Below, in pieces: positions 9,701 through 18,435 of a stretch of DNA of 48,734 bases. A model generated the notes under the pieces. That model did not search any database. It saw only the letters and a program-made list of their open reading frames with translations, and was not told the origin of the DNA. This stretch comes from Cellulomonas citrea. GTDB taxonomy: Bacteria; Actinomycetota; Actinomycetes; Actinomycetales; Cellulomonadaceae. The stretch is taken from NCBI RefSeq assembly GCF_009829685.1, contig NZ_VWSD01000007.1:1-48734 (forward strand), given 5' to 3'. Both the position numbers and the translations under genes were made by a program. Position 1 is the stretch's first letter, and every line of letters begins with the position of its first letter.

Positions 9701-12157
9701 GCGCTCTCCGGGATCACCTCCGCCGACGGCCCCGGATACACGGCCGCCGTGCAGTACCTCGTCGACGGCACCTGGTCGACGCCCGTGACCAGCGTCCTCG
9801 CGGCGGGCACGCCGACCACGTCCCCCGCCCTCCCGGCCGGGGCGGGCGCCCTGCCGAGCGGGGTGACCGGCGACCGCGTGACGGGCATCCGGGTCACGTT
9901 CACCGCCCCCGACGGCGCCTGGTTCGCCAACCGCACGGTCGGCGGGTTCGAGGGACCCACCGCCCTGGTGTCCCTGAGCCCGCGCAGCACCCTGCGCAGC
10001 TCGGCCGCCCTGGTGCCGACCGGCACGGTCACCAACGTCGTCACCGGCACCGTGACCGCCCAGTCCCTGAGCTCACCCGTGACGCTCACGCCGGCGTCGG
10101 CGACCTACACCGTGACCGACGGGACGCCCGGCGCCACCCTCACCAAGACGCCGGCCTCGACGACCACCGGGCCGGGCAGCCGGCTCGTCTTCACCCTCAC
10201 GGCCACGAGCAGCGGCTCGGCCCCGATCGCCGACCCGGTGCTCACCGACGTGCTGCCCACGGACGGCGACGGAGCCCAGCTCGTCTACGACCCGGACGTG
10301 TGGGGCGCCGCCACCGTGACCGTCACCCCGGCCGGCACGGACCTGGGGACCCCCACGGTCGCGCTCGTCGGCACCCAGCTGCAGGTGACGTTCCCGGCGG
10401 GCACCCGGCTCATGCCGGGTCAGCAGGTGCAGGTGAGCGTGCCGCTCGCGGTCCGGGCCGGGGTGGCCGCCGGGACCACGCTGGTCAACACCGCGCGGTT
10501 CACCGGCAGCGGTCTGGTGCGGGTGGCCACCGCCCAGGTCTCGGTGATCTCGTTGCCGACCTACCTGCGGGTCAAGGACGTGCGCGAGGACGTCACGGAC
10601 GGTGCCACCGCCTCCGGTGCGGTGAACTCCGTGACCGGTCAGGCGTGCACCTCCGCCGACGGCTTCTTCCGCACCCCGTGCCTGGTGCGGACGCAGCCGG
10701 GCGGGACGGAGACCTGGCGGCTGCGGCTGACCAACACGGGCAACCTGCCCACCGCCTCCGCGACGCTCGTCGACGTGCTGCCGTACGCCGGGGACACCGG
10801 CATCTCCCGCTCGCAGAGCACGAGCGCGCGCGGCAGCGTCTGGGCGACCCGGTACGTCGGTGACCTGCAGGTCAGCGGGGTCCCCACGGGGGCGAGCAGC
10901 ACGGTGTCCTACCTCGTGGGGGCCGCGACCTGCTCCTACACCGGCGACCCGCGCTCGGCTGACCCGTTCGGCTCCGGCTGCCCGGCCTCGGCGTGGACCC
11001 CGGCCGACCAGGTGGGCGACCTCTCGCAGGTGCGCGGTGTGCGGGTCGACCTTGACCTGTCGAGCGCCCGGCTGGAGCCGGGCCAGACCGTCACGGTGAC
11101 GTTCCGGACCCGCTCGGCCACGAGCTACGACCTGGCGGCCGCGGATGTCGACGCCCCTGCCTGGAACACCATGGCGGTGACGACCGCGAGCGTGAGCACC
11201 GCCGGGCTGGTCTACGAGACGCTCGAGCCCAACCGGGCCGGGGTCGCCGTCGACCGGACCTTCGCACTGGGCGACCGGGTGTGGCAGGACTTCGACCTGG
11301 ACGGTGTGCAGGACGAGGGTGAGCCGGGCGTCGGCGGGGTGCGGGTCGAGCTGTACCGGGCCGGCTCGGACACCCTGCTGGCGTCCACGACGACCGACGC
11401 CGACGGCCACTACCTCTTCGACATGCTGCCGGCCGGGGACTACCGGGTGCGGTTCGTGCCGGACGCAGCCACGGCCTCCCGGCTGATGTTCACCGTGACC
11501 GGCCAGGGTGACCCGTCGACGGACTCCGACGCCGACCGCAGCACGGGGTGGTCGGGCACGGTCCACCTGGGCTCCGACTCCGGCCGGGTCCGCGCGGTCG
11601 TGGCCGCCGACGGGTCGGCCGCGGACTACATCGACCCGACGGTCGATGCCGGCATGGCGCCGCACACCGACGTGGCACTCACGATGACCAAGAAGGCGGT
11701 GGACCGTTCGGCCTCGACCGTCACCTGGCTGCTCACGGCGACCTCGGTCGGCCTGCACGACACGTGGGCGGGGATCACGGTCACCGACCCGCTCCCCCGG
11801 GGCCTGCGGTTCGTCTCGGCGTCCGGCGACGGCTTCACCTGCACGGCGGACGACGGGCAGGTCACCTGCTCGCACCCGGACCGGCTGGCGGCCGGCACCT
11901 CCGCGACCGTCACGGTCGTCACGACGCTGGTGGACCCGCGCAGCACCGTGTCCAACACGGCCACCGTCCAGGCCGACCGGCCGCACGGGGTGATCCAGGT
12001 GCTGGCAGACAGCGGGTCGGCGACCAGCGCCCCGTCCCGCGGGTCGCTCGCCTCGACGGGTGCCGCAGGTCTCGGGTGGCTGCTCGCGGCCGCGGTGCTC
12101 GCGCTGGGATCCGGTGCCGGGCTGCTGCTGCTCGTCCGGTCTCGTCGAACCCGCTGA
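6716..12157 (+). CDS. giant secreted, wall-anchored surface protein (DUF11/SdrB-like, LASTG anchor)
   Basis: 1813 residues. The N-terminus is a Sec signal peptide: arginine run at residues 17-21, hydrophobic core, and AQA-A cleavage near 44-45. The body is Thr/Ser/Ala/Gly-rich beta-sandwich-like sequence with several repeated modules of roughly 165-200 residues, many closing with a strand such as GFTVAYTG, GVRVVYTG or GIRVTFTA. A DUF11-like module follows (TGPGSRLVFTLTATSSG). Residues about 1515-1585 resemble an SdrD B-type domain (GDRVWQDFDLDGVQDEGEPG, then DADGHYLFDMLPAGDY), and about 1650-1745 is another DUF11-like repeat. It ends with LASTG (1778-1782), a hydrophobic segment and RSRRTR: a sorting signal matching the LAXTG motif of class E sortases. 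No sortase is encoded in the window. An adhesin, fibre or S-layer-like role is inferred. The start was chosen because it yields the signal peptide. Confidence 0.88.
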   Translation: MHLHVADPRPATTARGRRRRRLSLVLAVLLTGGVAVTVPASAQAAPDGRGALSVRKTVSAATARPGDRLTWTVQVTCESITAMCQDVTLDDTVPSPFVLDDNGVSVQGQQTGHATTTVSGSSVTVAFAETDPNHPGATGLAAGQSVSVLLSTTLPAGTGLSWDGRTVTNTAQARATNADQATDSADVSVVVPVTPSVAVTKSFTPSDQVAGQSGQVALHLTAANSSPVDGTGLTLTEPAATSPASFGPGTPLELTGIGSWTLPQGATAMSLDLVTADGTTTVGPYAAGATVDTGTLDLTTVTAVTARYTGPIAAGGSAGSLDLQLRQNGSAPRDAVTKVPDTVAAHLATSRGDADATASATFQINPVIVEVSAGKVIDGVAHAQVVAGADATVTLTATNSSNTSLGSLSIAEPSGSSTSPFGDPAAGKLGFVGFGTDGSGTLPASTWPSGATSAVVTLTGTGTGLPQQTTVVAPSGGTVTWPSVPSGAVVTGFTVAYTGSVAATASAQVPFRVRTDAAWASTTLFPNEVAVDGAASDGTAADTRTASADLTVLPRRVVTTTTKTLTGTVGTTPVTGATGQQLIARLTGRISADTTVPVDQLVVEDLAGPGSTLWSVAALDRIGSVQVPSGAQAAVLLHSSSGWATLAGPTSDASTLLDLTVPAGVDGVRVVYTGTSLPIDGTFTPVTALVFALTSTQTPGTSATDTATSTATGTGTGAGLTGQSQGDAAVTFGPGSTPISLDRVDASKSWQTPAALIPLDNADPGASDRPTNRLTLRVQNITGVPVHTLRIVDPAPGSTSDAFERVDVTHLSVTAPTGTTGLQVVLRDSTGATLATLTSAGAVAALSAADLADVAGLSATATGTLPDNAALVVQADTVLRAATRTDGTPVVGTQDGPASTTLTNTLRGDLGDGTASDDAQASTVLYPQARQPLAAASVKSLTPATGTRYSANARTVRLALSAHRTSDAAVSRPSQYVLEDTTAAFWDEFDLVGLTALSGITSADGPGYTAAVQYLVDGTWSTPVTSVLAAGTPTTSPALPAGAGALPSGVTGDRVTGIRVTFTAPDGAWFANRTVGGFEGPTALVSLSPRSTLRSSAALVPTGTVTNVVTGTVTAQSLSSPVTLTPASATYTVTDGTPGATLTKTPASTTTGPGSRLVFTLTATSSGSAPIADPVLTDVLPTDGDGAQLVYDPDVWGAATVTVTPAGTDLGTPTVALVGTQLQVTFPAGTRLMPGQQVQVSVPLAVRAGVAAGTTLVNTARFTGSGLVRVATAQVSVISLPTYLRVKDVREDVTDGATASGAVNSVTGQACTSADGFFRTPCLVRTQPGGTETWRLRLTNTGNLPTASATLVDVLPYAGDTGISRSQSTSARGSVWATRYVGDLQVSGVPTGASSTVSYLVGAATCSYTGDPRSADPFGSGCPASAWTPADQVGDLSQVRGVRVDLDLSSARLEPGQTVTVTFRTRSATSYDLAAADVDAPAWNTMAVTTASVSTAGLVYETLEPNRAGVAVDRTFALGDRVWQDFDLDGVQDEGEPGVGGVRVELYRAGSDTLLASTTTDADGHYLFDMLPAGDYRVRFVPDAATASRLMFTVTGQGDPSTDSDADRSTGWSGTVHLGSDSGRVRAVVAADGSAADYIDPTVDAGMAPHTDVALTMTKKAVDRSASTVTWLLTATSVGLHDTWAGITVTDPLPRGLRFVSASGDGFTCTADDGQVTCSHPDRLAAGTSATVTVVTTLVDPRSTVSNTATVQADRPHGVIQVLADSGSATSAPSRGSLASTGAAGLGWLLAAAVLALGSGAGLLLLVRSRRTR

Positions 12158-12165
12158 CCCCGGCA

Positions 12166-12202
12166 GGTCAGGCCGCACGTCACCGCGACGGGCGGTCTGA
12201 CC
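12166..12202. terminator. candidate bidirectional terminator
   Basis: An 11-bp stem (12166-12176 with 12192-12202, one G-T wobble) with a 15-nt loop lies in the 99-nt gap between the convergent surface-protein and ispG genes. It is placed to stop transcripts from both sides. There is no U-tract. Confidence 0.5.
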
Positions 12203-12256
12203 AGCAAGGCGGCATGAGCCTGCCGACCCGGGACGGAGCGGTCCGAATGCGTCCGG

Positions 12257-13411
12257 TCAGCCGACGACGACCTGCGGTGCGCCGGACTCGACCGGCTCCA
12301 TGGTCTCGGCGATCCGCAGCGCCTCCTCGATGAGGGTCTCGACGATCTGCGACTCGGGCACCGTCTTGACGACCTGCCCCTTGACGAAGATCTGGCCCTT
12401 GCCGTTGCCGGACGCGACACCCAGGTCGGCCTCGCGCGCCTCGCCCGGACCGTTGACGACGCAGCCCATGACGGCCACCCGCAGCGGCACCGTGAGGCCC
12501 TCGAGCCCGGCGGTGACCTTCTCGGCGAGCGTGTAGACGTCCACCTGGGCGCGGCCGCACGAGGGGCAGGACACGATCTCCAGCTTGCGGGGGCGCAGGT
12601 TGAGCGACTGCAGGATCGCCGCGCCGACCTTGACCTCCTCGACGGGCGGTGCCGACAGGGAGACGCGGATGGTGTCGCCGATGCCCTGGGACAGCAGCGC
12701 ACCGAACGCGGTGGCCGACTTGATGGTGCCCTGGAACGTCGGACCGGCCTCGGTCACGCCCAGGTGCAGCGGCCAGTCGCCACGTTCGGCGAGCAGCTGG
12801 TAGGCGCGCACCATGACGACGGGGTCGTTGTGCTTCACCGAGATCTTGAAGTCGTGGAAGTCGTGCTCCTCGAACAGCGACGCCTCCCAGACGGCCGACT
12901 CGACGAGCGCCTCGGGGGTGGCCTTGCCGTACTTGGCGAGCAGCCGCGGGTCGAGCGACCCGGCGTTCACCCCGATCCGCAGCGAGACCCCGGCGTCGGA
13001 GGCCGCCTGCGCGATCTGCTTGACCTGGTCGTCGAACTTGCGGATGTTGCCCGGGTTGACGCGTACGGCGGCGCACCCGGCGTCGATCGCGGCGAACACG
13101 TACTTGGGCTGGAAGTGGATGTCGGCGATCACCGGGATCTGGCTCTTGCGGGCGATCGCCGGCAGCGCGTCGGCGTCGTCCTGGCTGGGGACGGCCACCC
13201 GGACGATGTCGCAGCCCGCGGCGGTCAGCTCGGCGATCTGCTGCAACGTCGCGTTGATGTCGGTGGTCGGGGTGGTGCACATCGACTGGATGCTGATCGG
13301 GGCGTCGCCGCCGACCTCCACCTTGCCGACCCGGATCTTGCGGGTGGGCCGGCGCGGGGCCAGCACGGCGACCGGGGCGGCGGGCATGCCGAGGGAGACT
13401 GAGGTGCTCAC
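12257..13411 (-). CDS. ispG: 4-hydroxy-3-methylbut-2-en-1-yl diphosphate synthase
   Basis: Iron-sulfur enzyme of the MEP pathway; converts methylerythritol cyclodiphosphate to HMBPP in the cytoplasm. The 384-residue protein has a TIM-barrel N-terminal half ([42 protein letters not shown]) and a C-terminal half with the [4Fe-4S] ligands: CPSCGR and CVVNGPGE. The GTG at 13411 was chosen because a GGGAG lies about 9 nt upstream; an internal start at MPAAPV is possible. It follows rseP on the same strand after a 100-nt gap. dxr, the MEP entry enzyme, lies 14 kb to the right; in related genomes the two are much closer. Confidence 0.97.
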   Translation of the reverse strand: MSTSVSLGMPAAPVAVLAPRRPTRKIRVGKVEVGGDAPISIQSMCTTPTTDINATLQQIAELTAAGCDIVRVAVPSQDDADALPAIARKSQIPVIADIHFQPKYVFAAIDAGCAAVRVNPGNIRKFDDQVKQIAQAASDAGVSLRIGVNAGSLDPRLLAKYGKATPEALVESAVWEASLFEEHDFHDFKISVKHNDPVVMVRAYQLLAERGDWPLHLGVTEAGPTFQGTIKSATAFGALLSQGIGDTIRVSLSAPPVEEVKVGAAILQSLNLRPRKLEIVSCPSCGRAQVDVYTLAEKVTAGLEGLTVPLRVAVMGCVVNGPGEAREADLGVASGNGKGQIFVKGQVVKTVPESQIVETLIEEALRIAETMEPVESGAPQVVVG

Positions 13412-13511
13412 CCGAGCATTCTCCCACCGCGGCCGCACGTTTCGCGGCCCGGCCGACCTGAGGGTCGGTGCCCAGCGCGGTGCGCGGGACCTCGCGGGGT
13501 GCTCGTCGAGG

Positions 13512-14831
13512 TCAGCCGAGCCGCACCGGGTTGACGATGTCGGCCCACACGAGCAGCAGGCCCATCCCGCCCAGCAGCACGAACATCGTGTACGACAGCG
13601 GCATCAGCCGCGCGGTGTCGGCGGGTCGCGGCCGGGCCCGACCACGCAACCGGGCCAGCTGGCGCCCGGCGCCTTCCCACAACGCCGCAGCGATATGCCC
13701 ACCGTCCAGCGGCGGCAGCGGGATCATGTTGAAGACGAAGAGCGACACGTTGAGCGCCGCGAGCATCTGCAGCAGGCTGAAGACCCGCAGCGAGTCGCTG
13801 ATCCCGGCCCCCTGGACCGAGGTCACCTCACCGGCGATGCGGCCGACCCCGACGATCCCGATGACGCTCGTGGCGTCCCGCGGCTGCCCGGTGAACGTCG
13901 AGTACGCCACCTGCCACACCCGCTCCGGCAGCGTGAGCACGACCTTGGCGGTCTGCCAGGTCGTGGTCGCGACCGCGCCCGGCACGGACCACAGCGACTG
14001 GTGCTGCATCGCGGTGAGCGGGGCGATGCCGACGTAGCTCGACCGGGTCACCACCGCCGTGCCGGAGGCGTCGGTGACGGCGTTCCCCGCGGCGTCGACC
14101 GCGGTCTGCTCGCGCTGCACCGGGGTCACCGTGAGGTCGACCTGTCGTCCGCCGCGGTCCACCACGACGGCGACCGGCTCGGTGCCCGAGGCCCGGATGG
14201 CCGTGACCAGCTCGGCCCAGGTCGAGACCTGCCGGCCGCCCCACGACACCACGGTGTCCCCGTCCTGCATCCCGGCGAGGGCGGCGGGCGAGCGCGGGTC
14301 GTCGCTCGTGCACGTGGTGCCGGCGGCGGCGCTCGCGGGCAGCACGCACGGCTGCACCTGGCCCACCGTGAGGGTGGGGCCCTCGACGCCGATCCCGACG
14401 AGCGCGATCGCCATCAGGACGAACGCGATGACCAGGTTCATCACCGGTCCGCCGAACATGACGAGCAGCTTCTTGGGGGTGGACAGCCGGTAGAACGCCC
14501 GCCCGTCCTCACCGGGCCGGATCTCCTCGGCGCTGGCCTCACGCGCGTCGGCGGCCAGCCGACCGGCCCAGCCCCGGGGCTCGCGGGCGCCGACCGCATC
14601 CTTCGTGGGGTACATGCCGACGAGGCGCACGTACCCGCCCAGCGGGATGGCCTTGATCCCGTACTCCGTCTCACCCCGGGTGCGCGACCACAGCGTCGGG
14701 CCGAAGCCGACCATGTACTGGCTGACCCGGACCCCGAACCGCTTGGCCGGGACCATGTGGCCGACCTCGTGCAACGCGATCGAGGCGAGCACCACCAGCA
14801 GCGCCACGAGCACGCCGACCACGTACGCCAT
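13512..14831 (-). CDS. rseP: M50 site-2 intramembrane zinc metalloprotease (RseP/Rip1-like)
   Basis: Intramembrane protease that cuts membrane-bound substrates such as anti-sigma factors. The 439-residue protein starts with a transmembrane segment carrying HEVGH (residues 21-25, two zinc His and the catalytic Glu). It also has [10 protein letters not shown], a central periplasmic region with a PDZ-like domain ([17 protein letters not shown]) and a C-terminal membrane segment with [10 protein letters not shown], whose Asp is the third zinc ligand. ATG 14831 has GGAGG 5 nt upstream. The gene diverges from gabT across a 223-nt regulatory gap. In related genomes its upstream neighbour is dxr; here the polyamine cluster lies between them. 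The physiological substrates are unknown. Confidence 0.95.
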   Translation of the reverse strand: MAYVVGVLVALLVVLASIALHEVGHMVPAKRFGVRVSQYMVGFGPTLWSRTRGETEYGIKAIPLGGYVRLVGMYPTKDAVGAREPRGWAGRLAADAREASAEEIRPGEDGRAFYRLSTPKKLLVMFGGPVMNLVIAFVLMAIALVGIGVEGPTLTVGQVQPCVLPASAAAGTTCTSDDPRSPAALAGMQDGDTVVSWGGRQVSTWAELVTAIRASGTEPVAVVVDRGGRQVDLTVTPVQREQTAVDAAGNAVTDASGTAVVTRSSYVGIAPLTAMQHQSLWSVPGAVATTTWQTAKVVLTLPERVWQVAYSTFTGQPRDATSVIGIVGVGRIAGEVTSVQGAGISDSLRVFSLLQMLAALNVSLFVFNMIPLPPLDGGHIAAALWEGAGRQLARLRGRARPRPADTARLMPLSYTMFVLLGGMGLLLVWADIVNPVRLG

Positions 14832-14991
14832 CTGTCCTCCGTCCGAACCTGGACGTCCATTGTCCCCCGACGACCTGGTATTCGGCTGGGTGCCGGGAGA
14901 CGGGCCGGCACCCCGTGCGCGGCGACCGCACACGGCCGCGCCCGGACAGTGCGGGCACCCAGCCCACCGGCGCGACATCGACGTCCGCCCC

Positions 14992-15013
14992 CGACCACCG
15001 GATTCGGTGGTCG
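14992..15013. promoter_or_regulatory. palindromic operator candidate upstream of gabT
   Basis: CGACCACC (14992-14999) and GGTGGTCG (15006-15013) form a perfect 8-bp inverted repeat with a 6-nt spacer. It ends 6 nt before the -35 box of the gabT promoter, a typical position for a dimeric regulator. The bound protein is unknown; the Lrp/AsnC protein of this cluster is one possibility. Confidence 0.45.
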
Positions 15014-15019
15014 CGTCGC

Positions 15020-15048
15020 TTAACAACAGACGAGAACAGCACTACGGT
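15020..15048 (+). promoter_or_regulatory. gabT promoter, near-consensus, probably leaderless
   Basis: TTAACA (15020-15025), a 17-nt spacer and TACGGT (15043-15048) match the primary-sigma consensus well. Only 6 nt separate the -10 box from the GTG start at 15055, so transcription would begin at the start codon. No Shine-Dalgarno sequence lies in front of that GTG, which agrees with a leaderless mRNA. Confidence 0.65.
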
Positions 15049-15054
15049 CGTGGC

Positions 15055-16398
15055 GTGCCTACGCAATCCGTCGCTGTCGAACAGTCCCGCTCCGTCCTCA
15101 CCGCCATCCCGGGTCCCGCGTCGCGCGCCCTGGCCGAGCGGCGACGCACCGTCGTCAGCGCGGCGGTCGGCTCCTCCGTGCCGGTCTGGGCGGCCCGCGC
15201 CGGCGGCGCGATCGTCGAGGACGTGGACGGCAACCGGCTCATCGACCTGGGCGCGGGCATCGCGGTCACCTCGGTGGGCGCTTCGCACCCTGCGGTCGTC
15301 GCCGCCGTGCAGGAGCAGGTCGCCGCGTTCACCCACACGTGCTTCATGGTGACGCCGTACGAGAGCTACGTCGCCGTCGCCGAGGCGCTGTCCCGCGTCA
15401 CCCCGGGCGAGCACGAGAAGCACTCGGTGCTCGTCAACTCGGGGGCGGAGGCGGTGGAGAACGCCGTCAAGATCGCCCGCCGCGCCACCGGTCGCCCGGC
15501 CGTCCTCGTGCTCGACCACGCCTACCACGGCCGCACCAACCTCACGATGGCCATGACCGCGAAGGCCATGCCGTACAAGACCGGCTTCGGGCCGTTCGCC
15601 GGGGAGATCTACCGTGTGCCGGCCTCGTACCCGTTGCGCGACCCGGCCGGCATGACCGGTGAGCAGGCCGCCCGCCGGCTCATCGAGGTCGCCGAGCGGC
15701 AGGTGGGCACCGACCAGATCGCCGCCCTGGTCGCCGAGCCGATCCTCGGTGAGGGCGGCTTCCTGGTCCCCGCCCCCGGCTTCTGGACCACGCTGCGCGA
15801 GTGGACCACCGCGCACGGCATCGTGCTCGTGGCCGACGAGGTGCAGTCCGGGTTCGCCCGGACCGGCGCCATGTTTGCGATCGAGCACGAGGGCGTCGTC
15901 CCCGACCTCGTGACCACGGCCAAGGGCATCGGCGGCGGGATGCCGCTGGCCGCCGTGACCGGCCGGGCCGACCTCATGGACGTCGTGCACGGCGGCGGGC
16001 TCGGGGGCACCTTCGGTGGCAACCCGGTGGCCTGCGCCGCAGCCCTCGCGACCATCGACGTCTACGAGCGTGAGGACCTGCCCGCCGCGGCCCGCGCCAT
16101 CGAGGCCCAGGTGACCGCGCGGCTGCGCGAGGTCGCGACCCGGGTGCCGGCGATCGCCGAGGTGCGGGGGCGCGGCGCGATGCTCGCGATCGAGCTGGTA
16201 CGGCCCGGCACCCTCGAGCCCGACAAGGCCGCGGCCGCCGCGGTCGCCGCGGCGTGCCTGGCGCAGGGCGTGCTCGTCCTCACCTGCGGCAGCTGGGGCA
16301 ACGTGATCCGGTTGCTGCCGCCGCTGGTCATCGAGCCGGCCCTGCTCGACGACGCGCTCGACGTCCTGTCGGCCGCGCTCGAGGGTCTGGCCGGATGA
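15055..16398 (+). CDS. gabT: 4-aminobutyrate aminotransferase
   Basis: PLP-dependent class-III aminotransferase that transfers the amino group of GABA to 2-oxoglutarate, giving succinate semialdehyde and glutamate. The 447-residue length is typical. Visible motifs are NSGAEAVENAVKIAR (phosphate-binding region), the DHAYHGRTN loop, ADEVQSGF with the pyridine-nitrogen Asp at 261 and Gln 264, and TTAKGIGGGMP with the Schiff-base Lys at 290. The GTG at 15055 is supported by the promoter directly in front of it. It overlaps the next gene by 4 nt (ATGA). The cluster context supports GABA as the substrate, as the last step of putrescine breakdown here. No succinate-semialdehyde dehydrogenase gene is present in the window. 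Confidence 0.92.
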   Translation: MPTQSVAVEQSRSVLTAIPGPASRALAERRRTVVSAAVGSSVPVWAARAGGAIVEDVDGNRLIDLGAGIAVTSVGASHPAVVAAVQEQVAAFTHTCFMVTPYESYVAVAEALSRVTPGEHEKHSVLVNSGAEAVENAVKIARRATGRPAVLVLDHAYHGRTNLTMAMTAKAMPYKTGFGPFAGEIYRVPASYPLRDPAGMTGEQAARRLIEVAERQVGTDQIAALVAEPILGEGGFLVPAPGFWTTLREWTTAHGIVLVADEVQSGFARTGAMFAIEHEGVVPDLVTTAKGIGGGMPLAAVTGRADLMDVVHGGGLGGTFGGNPVACAAALATIDVYEREDLPAAARAIEAQVTARLREVATRVPAIAEVRGRGAMLAIELVRPGTLEPDKAAAAAVAAACLAQGVLVLTCGSWGNVIRLLPPLVIEPALLDDALDVLSAALEGLAG

Positions 16399-17750
16399 CG
16401 ACCCCCGACCCGGCCCGCGTGCGCGATCTCATCGCCGCCGAGTCAGCCGCACTGGTCGCCGCCCACCCCCGGTGCGCCGAGCTCGCCGCGCAGGGCCGCG
16501 AGCACCTCACCTACGGCGTCCCGATGTCCTGGATGGCCAAGTGGCCGGGGCCGTTCCCGCTGTCGGTCGCGCACGCCCAGGGCGCGCACTTCACGTGCGC
16601 CGACGGGATCGACCACGTCGACCTGTGCCTGGGCGACACGGGGGCGATGTGCGGGCACGCCCCGGCGGCGACGCTGGCCGCGATCACCGCGCAGCTGCCG
16701 AACGGGCTCACCGCGATGCTGCCGACACCGGACGCGGCCGCGGTCGCCGGGCTGCTCGCCGACCGGTTCGGCGTCCCCCGCTGGCAGCTCACCCTCACGG
16801 CCACCGACGCCAACCGGCACGTGCTGCGCTACGCCCGGCACCTCACCGGCCGGCCGAAGGTCGTGGTGATGGACTACTGCTACCACGGCACAGTCGACGA
16901 GGCCTTCGCCAACCTCGACGAGCAGGGCCGCACCGTGGCCCGCCGCGGCAACATCGGCGCCCCCGTCGACCCGGCGCTCACCACGATCGTCGTGCCGTAC
17001 AACGACGTCGACGCGCTGGCCGCGGCCCTGGCGACCGGTGAGGTCGCGGCCGTCCTCATGGAGCCGGCGCTCACCAACATCGGGATCGTGCTGCCCGACC
17101 CGGGCTACCTGGAGGCGGTCCGTCGGCTCACCCGGCAGGCGGGTACCTGGTGGGTGGTCGACGAGACGCACACGCTGTGCGCCGGTCACGGCGGCTGCAC
17201 CCGGGCCTGGGGGCTGGACCCCGACGTCGTCGTCATCGGCAAGACCATCGGCGGCGGGGTGCCCATCGGGGCGTTCGGGATGACCGAGGGCCTCGCCCGT
17301 GCCGTCGAGGAGCGCATCGAGCTCGAGGACATCGACGTCGGCGGGGTCGGCGGCACGCTGGCCGGCAACGCGCTGTCCACCGCGGCCGCCCGGGCGACCC
17401 TCGCGCAGGTGCTCACCCCGGACGCCTTCGACCAGATGGTCACGCTGTGCGACCGCTGGGCCGACGGTGTGCAGCAGGTGCTCGAGACGTTCGGGCTGGA
17501 CTGGCACGTCACCCGGCTCGGCGCCCGCGCCGAGTACGCGTTCAGCGCCCAGCCGCCGCACGACGGGGCGCAGGCCGCCGCGGCCGACGACTTCGAGCTG
17601 CAGCAGTACCTGCACCTGCAGGCTCTGGTACGGGGTGTGCTGCTCACCCCGTTCCACAACATGGCCCTCATGAGTCCGGCGACCACGGCGGCCGACGTCG
17701 ATGCGCACACCGCGGCGTTCGAGGCTGCGGCGCGGGCGCTCACCGCATGA
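16395..17750 (+). CDS. HemL-like class-III aminotransferase, substrate unknown
   Basis: 451-residue fold-type-I PLP enzyme, closer in style to the glutamate-1-semialdehyde aminotransferase group than to GabT. It has YCYHGTVDEAFAN, VVDETHT (Asp 256, with His 259 where GabT has Gln) and VVIGKTIGGGVPIGAFG (Lys 283). The N-terminal MSWMAKWPGPFPL segment and the HVDLCLGDTGAMCGH strand resemble actinobacterial proteins annotated as aspartate aminotransferase family. It is unlikely to be the haem enzyme given its place in a polyamine cluster. Its ATG overlaps the gabT stop by 4 nt and its stop overlaps the next gene by 4 nt, so the three are translationally coupled. The actual amino donor is not deducible. 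Confidence 0.82.
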   Translation: MTTPDPARVRDLIAAESAALVAAHPRCAELAAQGREHLTYGVPMSWMAKWPGPFPLSVAHAQGAHFTCADGIDHVDLCLGDTGAMCGHAPAATLAAITAQLPNGLTAMLPTPDAAAVAGLLADRFGVPRWQLTLTATDANRHVLRYARHLTGRPKVVVMDYCYHGTVDEAFANLDEQGRTVARRGNIGAPVDPALTTIVVPYNDVDALAAALATGEVAAVLMEPALTNIGIVLPDPGYLEAVRRLTRQAGTWWVVDETHTLCAGHGGCTRAWGLDPDVVVIGKTIGGGVPIGAFGMTEGLARAVEERIELEDIDVGGVGGTLAGNALSTAAARATLAQVLTPDAFDQMVTLCDRWADGVQQVLETFGLDWHVTRLGARAEYAFSAQPPHDGAQAAAADDFELQQYLHLQALVRGVLLTPFHNMALMSPATTAADVDAHTAAFEAAARALTA

Positions 17751-18418
17751 GCGTGCTGGTCGCGGGCACCGACGGTCCGGACACGCCGCCGCTGCGCCCG
17801 ACCCGGTTCGCCGAGCTGGCCAGCACCGACCGGGCAGCGCTCGACGCACTGCTCGACCGGGTCCCGATGGCGCACATCGGGCTGGTCACCGCGCAGGGCC
17901 CGTTCGTGGTGCCGACCCTGCAGGCCCGTGACGGGGACGACCTGCTGCTGCACGGCTCGTCGGGCTCGCGCTGGATGCGGGCGCTGGCCGCCGGCGCACC
18001 GGTCTGCGTGGCCGTGAGCGAGCTGAGCGCGCTCGTCGTGGCACGCTCCGCATTCGAGTCGGGGGTGCGCTACGCGAGCGCCACGATCTTCGGCACACCG
18101 CGTGTGCTCACCGGCGCCGAGCACGTGCACGGTCTCGACGTGCTCACCGACCGGCTGCTGCCTGGTCGCACGGCCGAGGTCCGCCGTCCGACGCCCAAGG
18201 AGCTCGCGGCCACCATGGTGCTCGCGCTCCGGCTCGAGCACTGGTCGCTCAAGGTGGCCGACGGCTTCTCCGAGGACGCACCGGACGACGTCGCCGGCCC
18301 GGCCTGGGCGGGTGCCGTGCCGCTCATGAGCGTCTGGGGCCCGCCGCAGGCCGCGCCCGATCTGCGCGCCGGGATCGAGGTGCCCGCCTCGGTACGGGCG
18401 CTTGCCGGACGTTCCTGA
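17747..18418 (+). CDS. pyridoxamine 5'-phosphate oxidase-family (FMN split-barrel) protein
   Basis: 223-residue protein of the flavin-binding split-barrel type (the Pyridox_ox_2/NimA-like branch). It shows MAHIGLVTAQGPFVVPTL at the start of the barrel, LLLHGSSGSRWMRAL and VCVAVSELSALVVARSAF in the middle, and the C-terminal WAGAVPLMSVWG typical of the branch. Its ATG overlaps the preceding aminotransferase stop by 4 nt. Coupling to two PLP enzymes invites the guess that it acts on the cofactor or detoxifies an intermediate, but no sequence feature proves this. It ends just before a strong terminator. Confidence 0.78.
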   Translation: MSVLVAGTDGPDTPPLRPTRFAELASTDRAALDALLDRVPMAHIGLVTAQGPFVVPTLQARDGDDLLLHGSSGSRWMRALAAGAPVCVAVSELSALVVARSAFESGVRYASATIFGTPRVLTGAEHVHGLDVLTDRLLPGRTAEVRRPTPKELAATMVLALRLEHWSLKVADGFSEDAPDDVAGPAWAGAVPLMSVWGPPQAAPDLRAGIEVPASVRALAGRS

Positions 18419-18435
18419 GCACGACGCACCGCCAG

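Noticed and set aside
10073-12178. 701-codon open frame on the minus strand
   Set aside because: Antisense to the C-terminal DUF11/SdrB part of the surface protein; Arg/Gly-rich, no motif.
16395-17750. Haem-pathway hemL
   Set aside because: HemL-like motifs are present, but coupling to gabT in a polyamine cluster and absence of other haem genes argue against that role.
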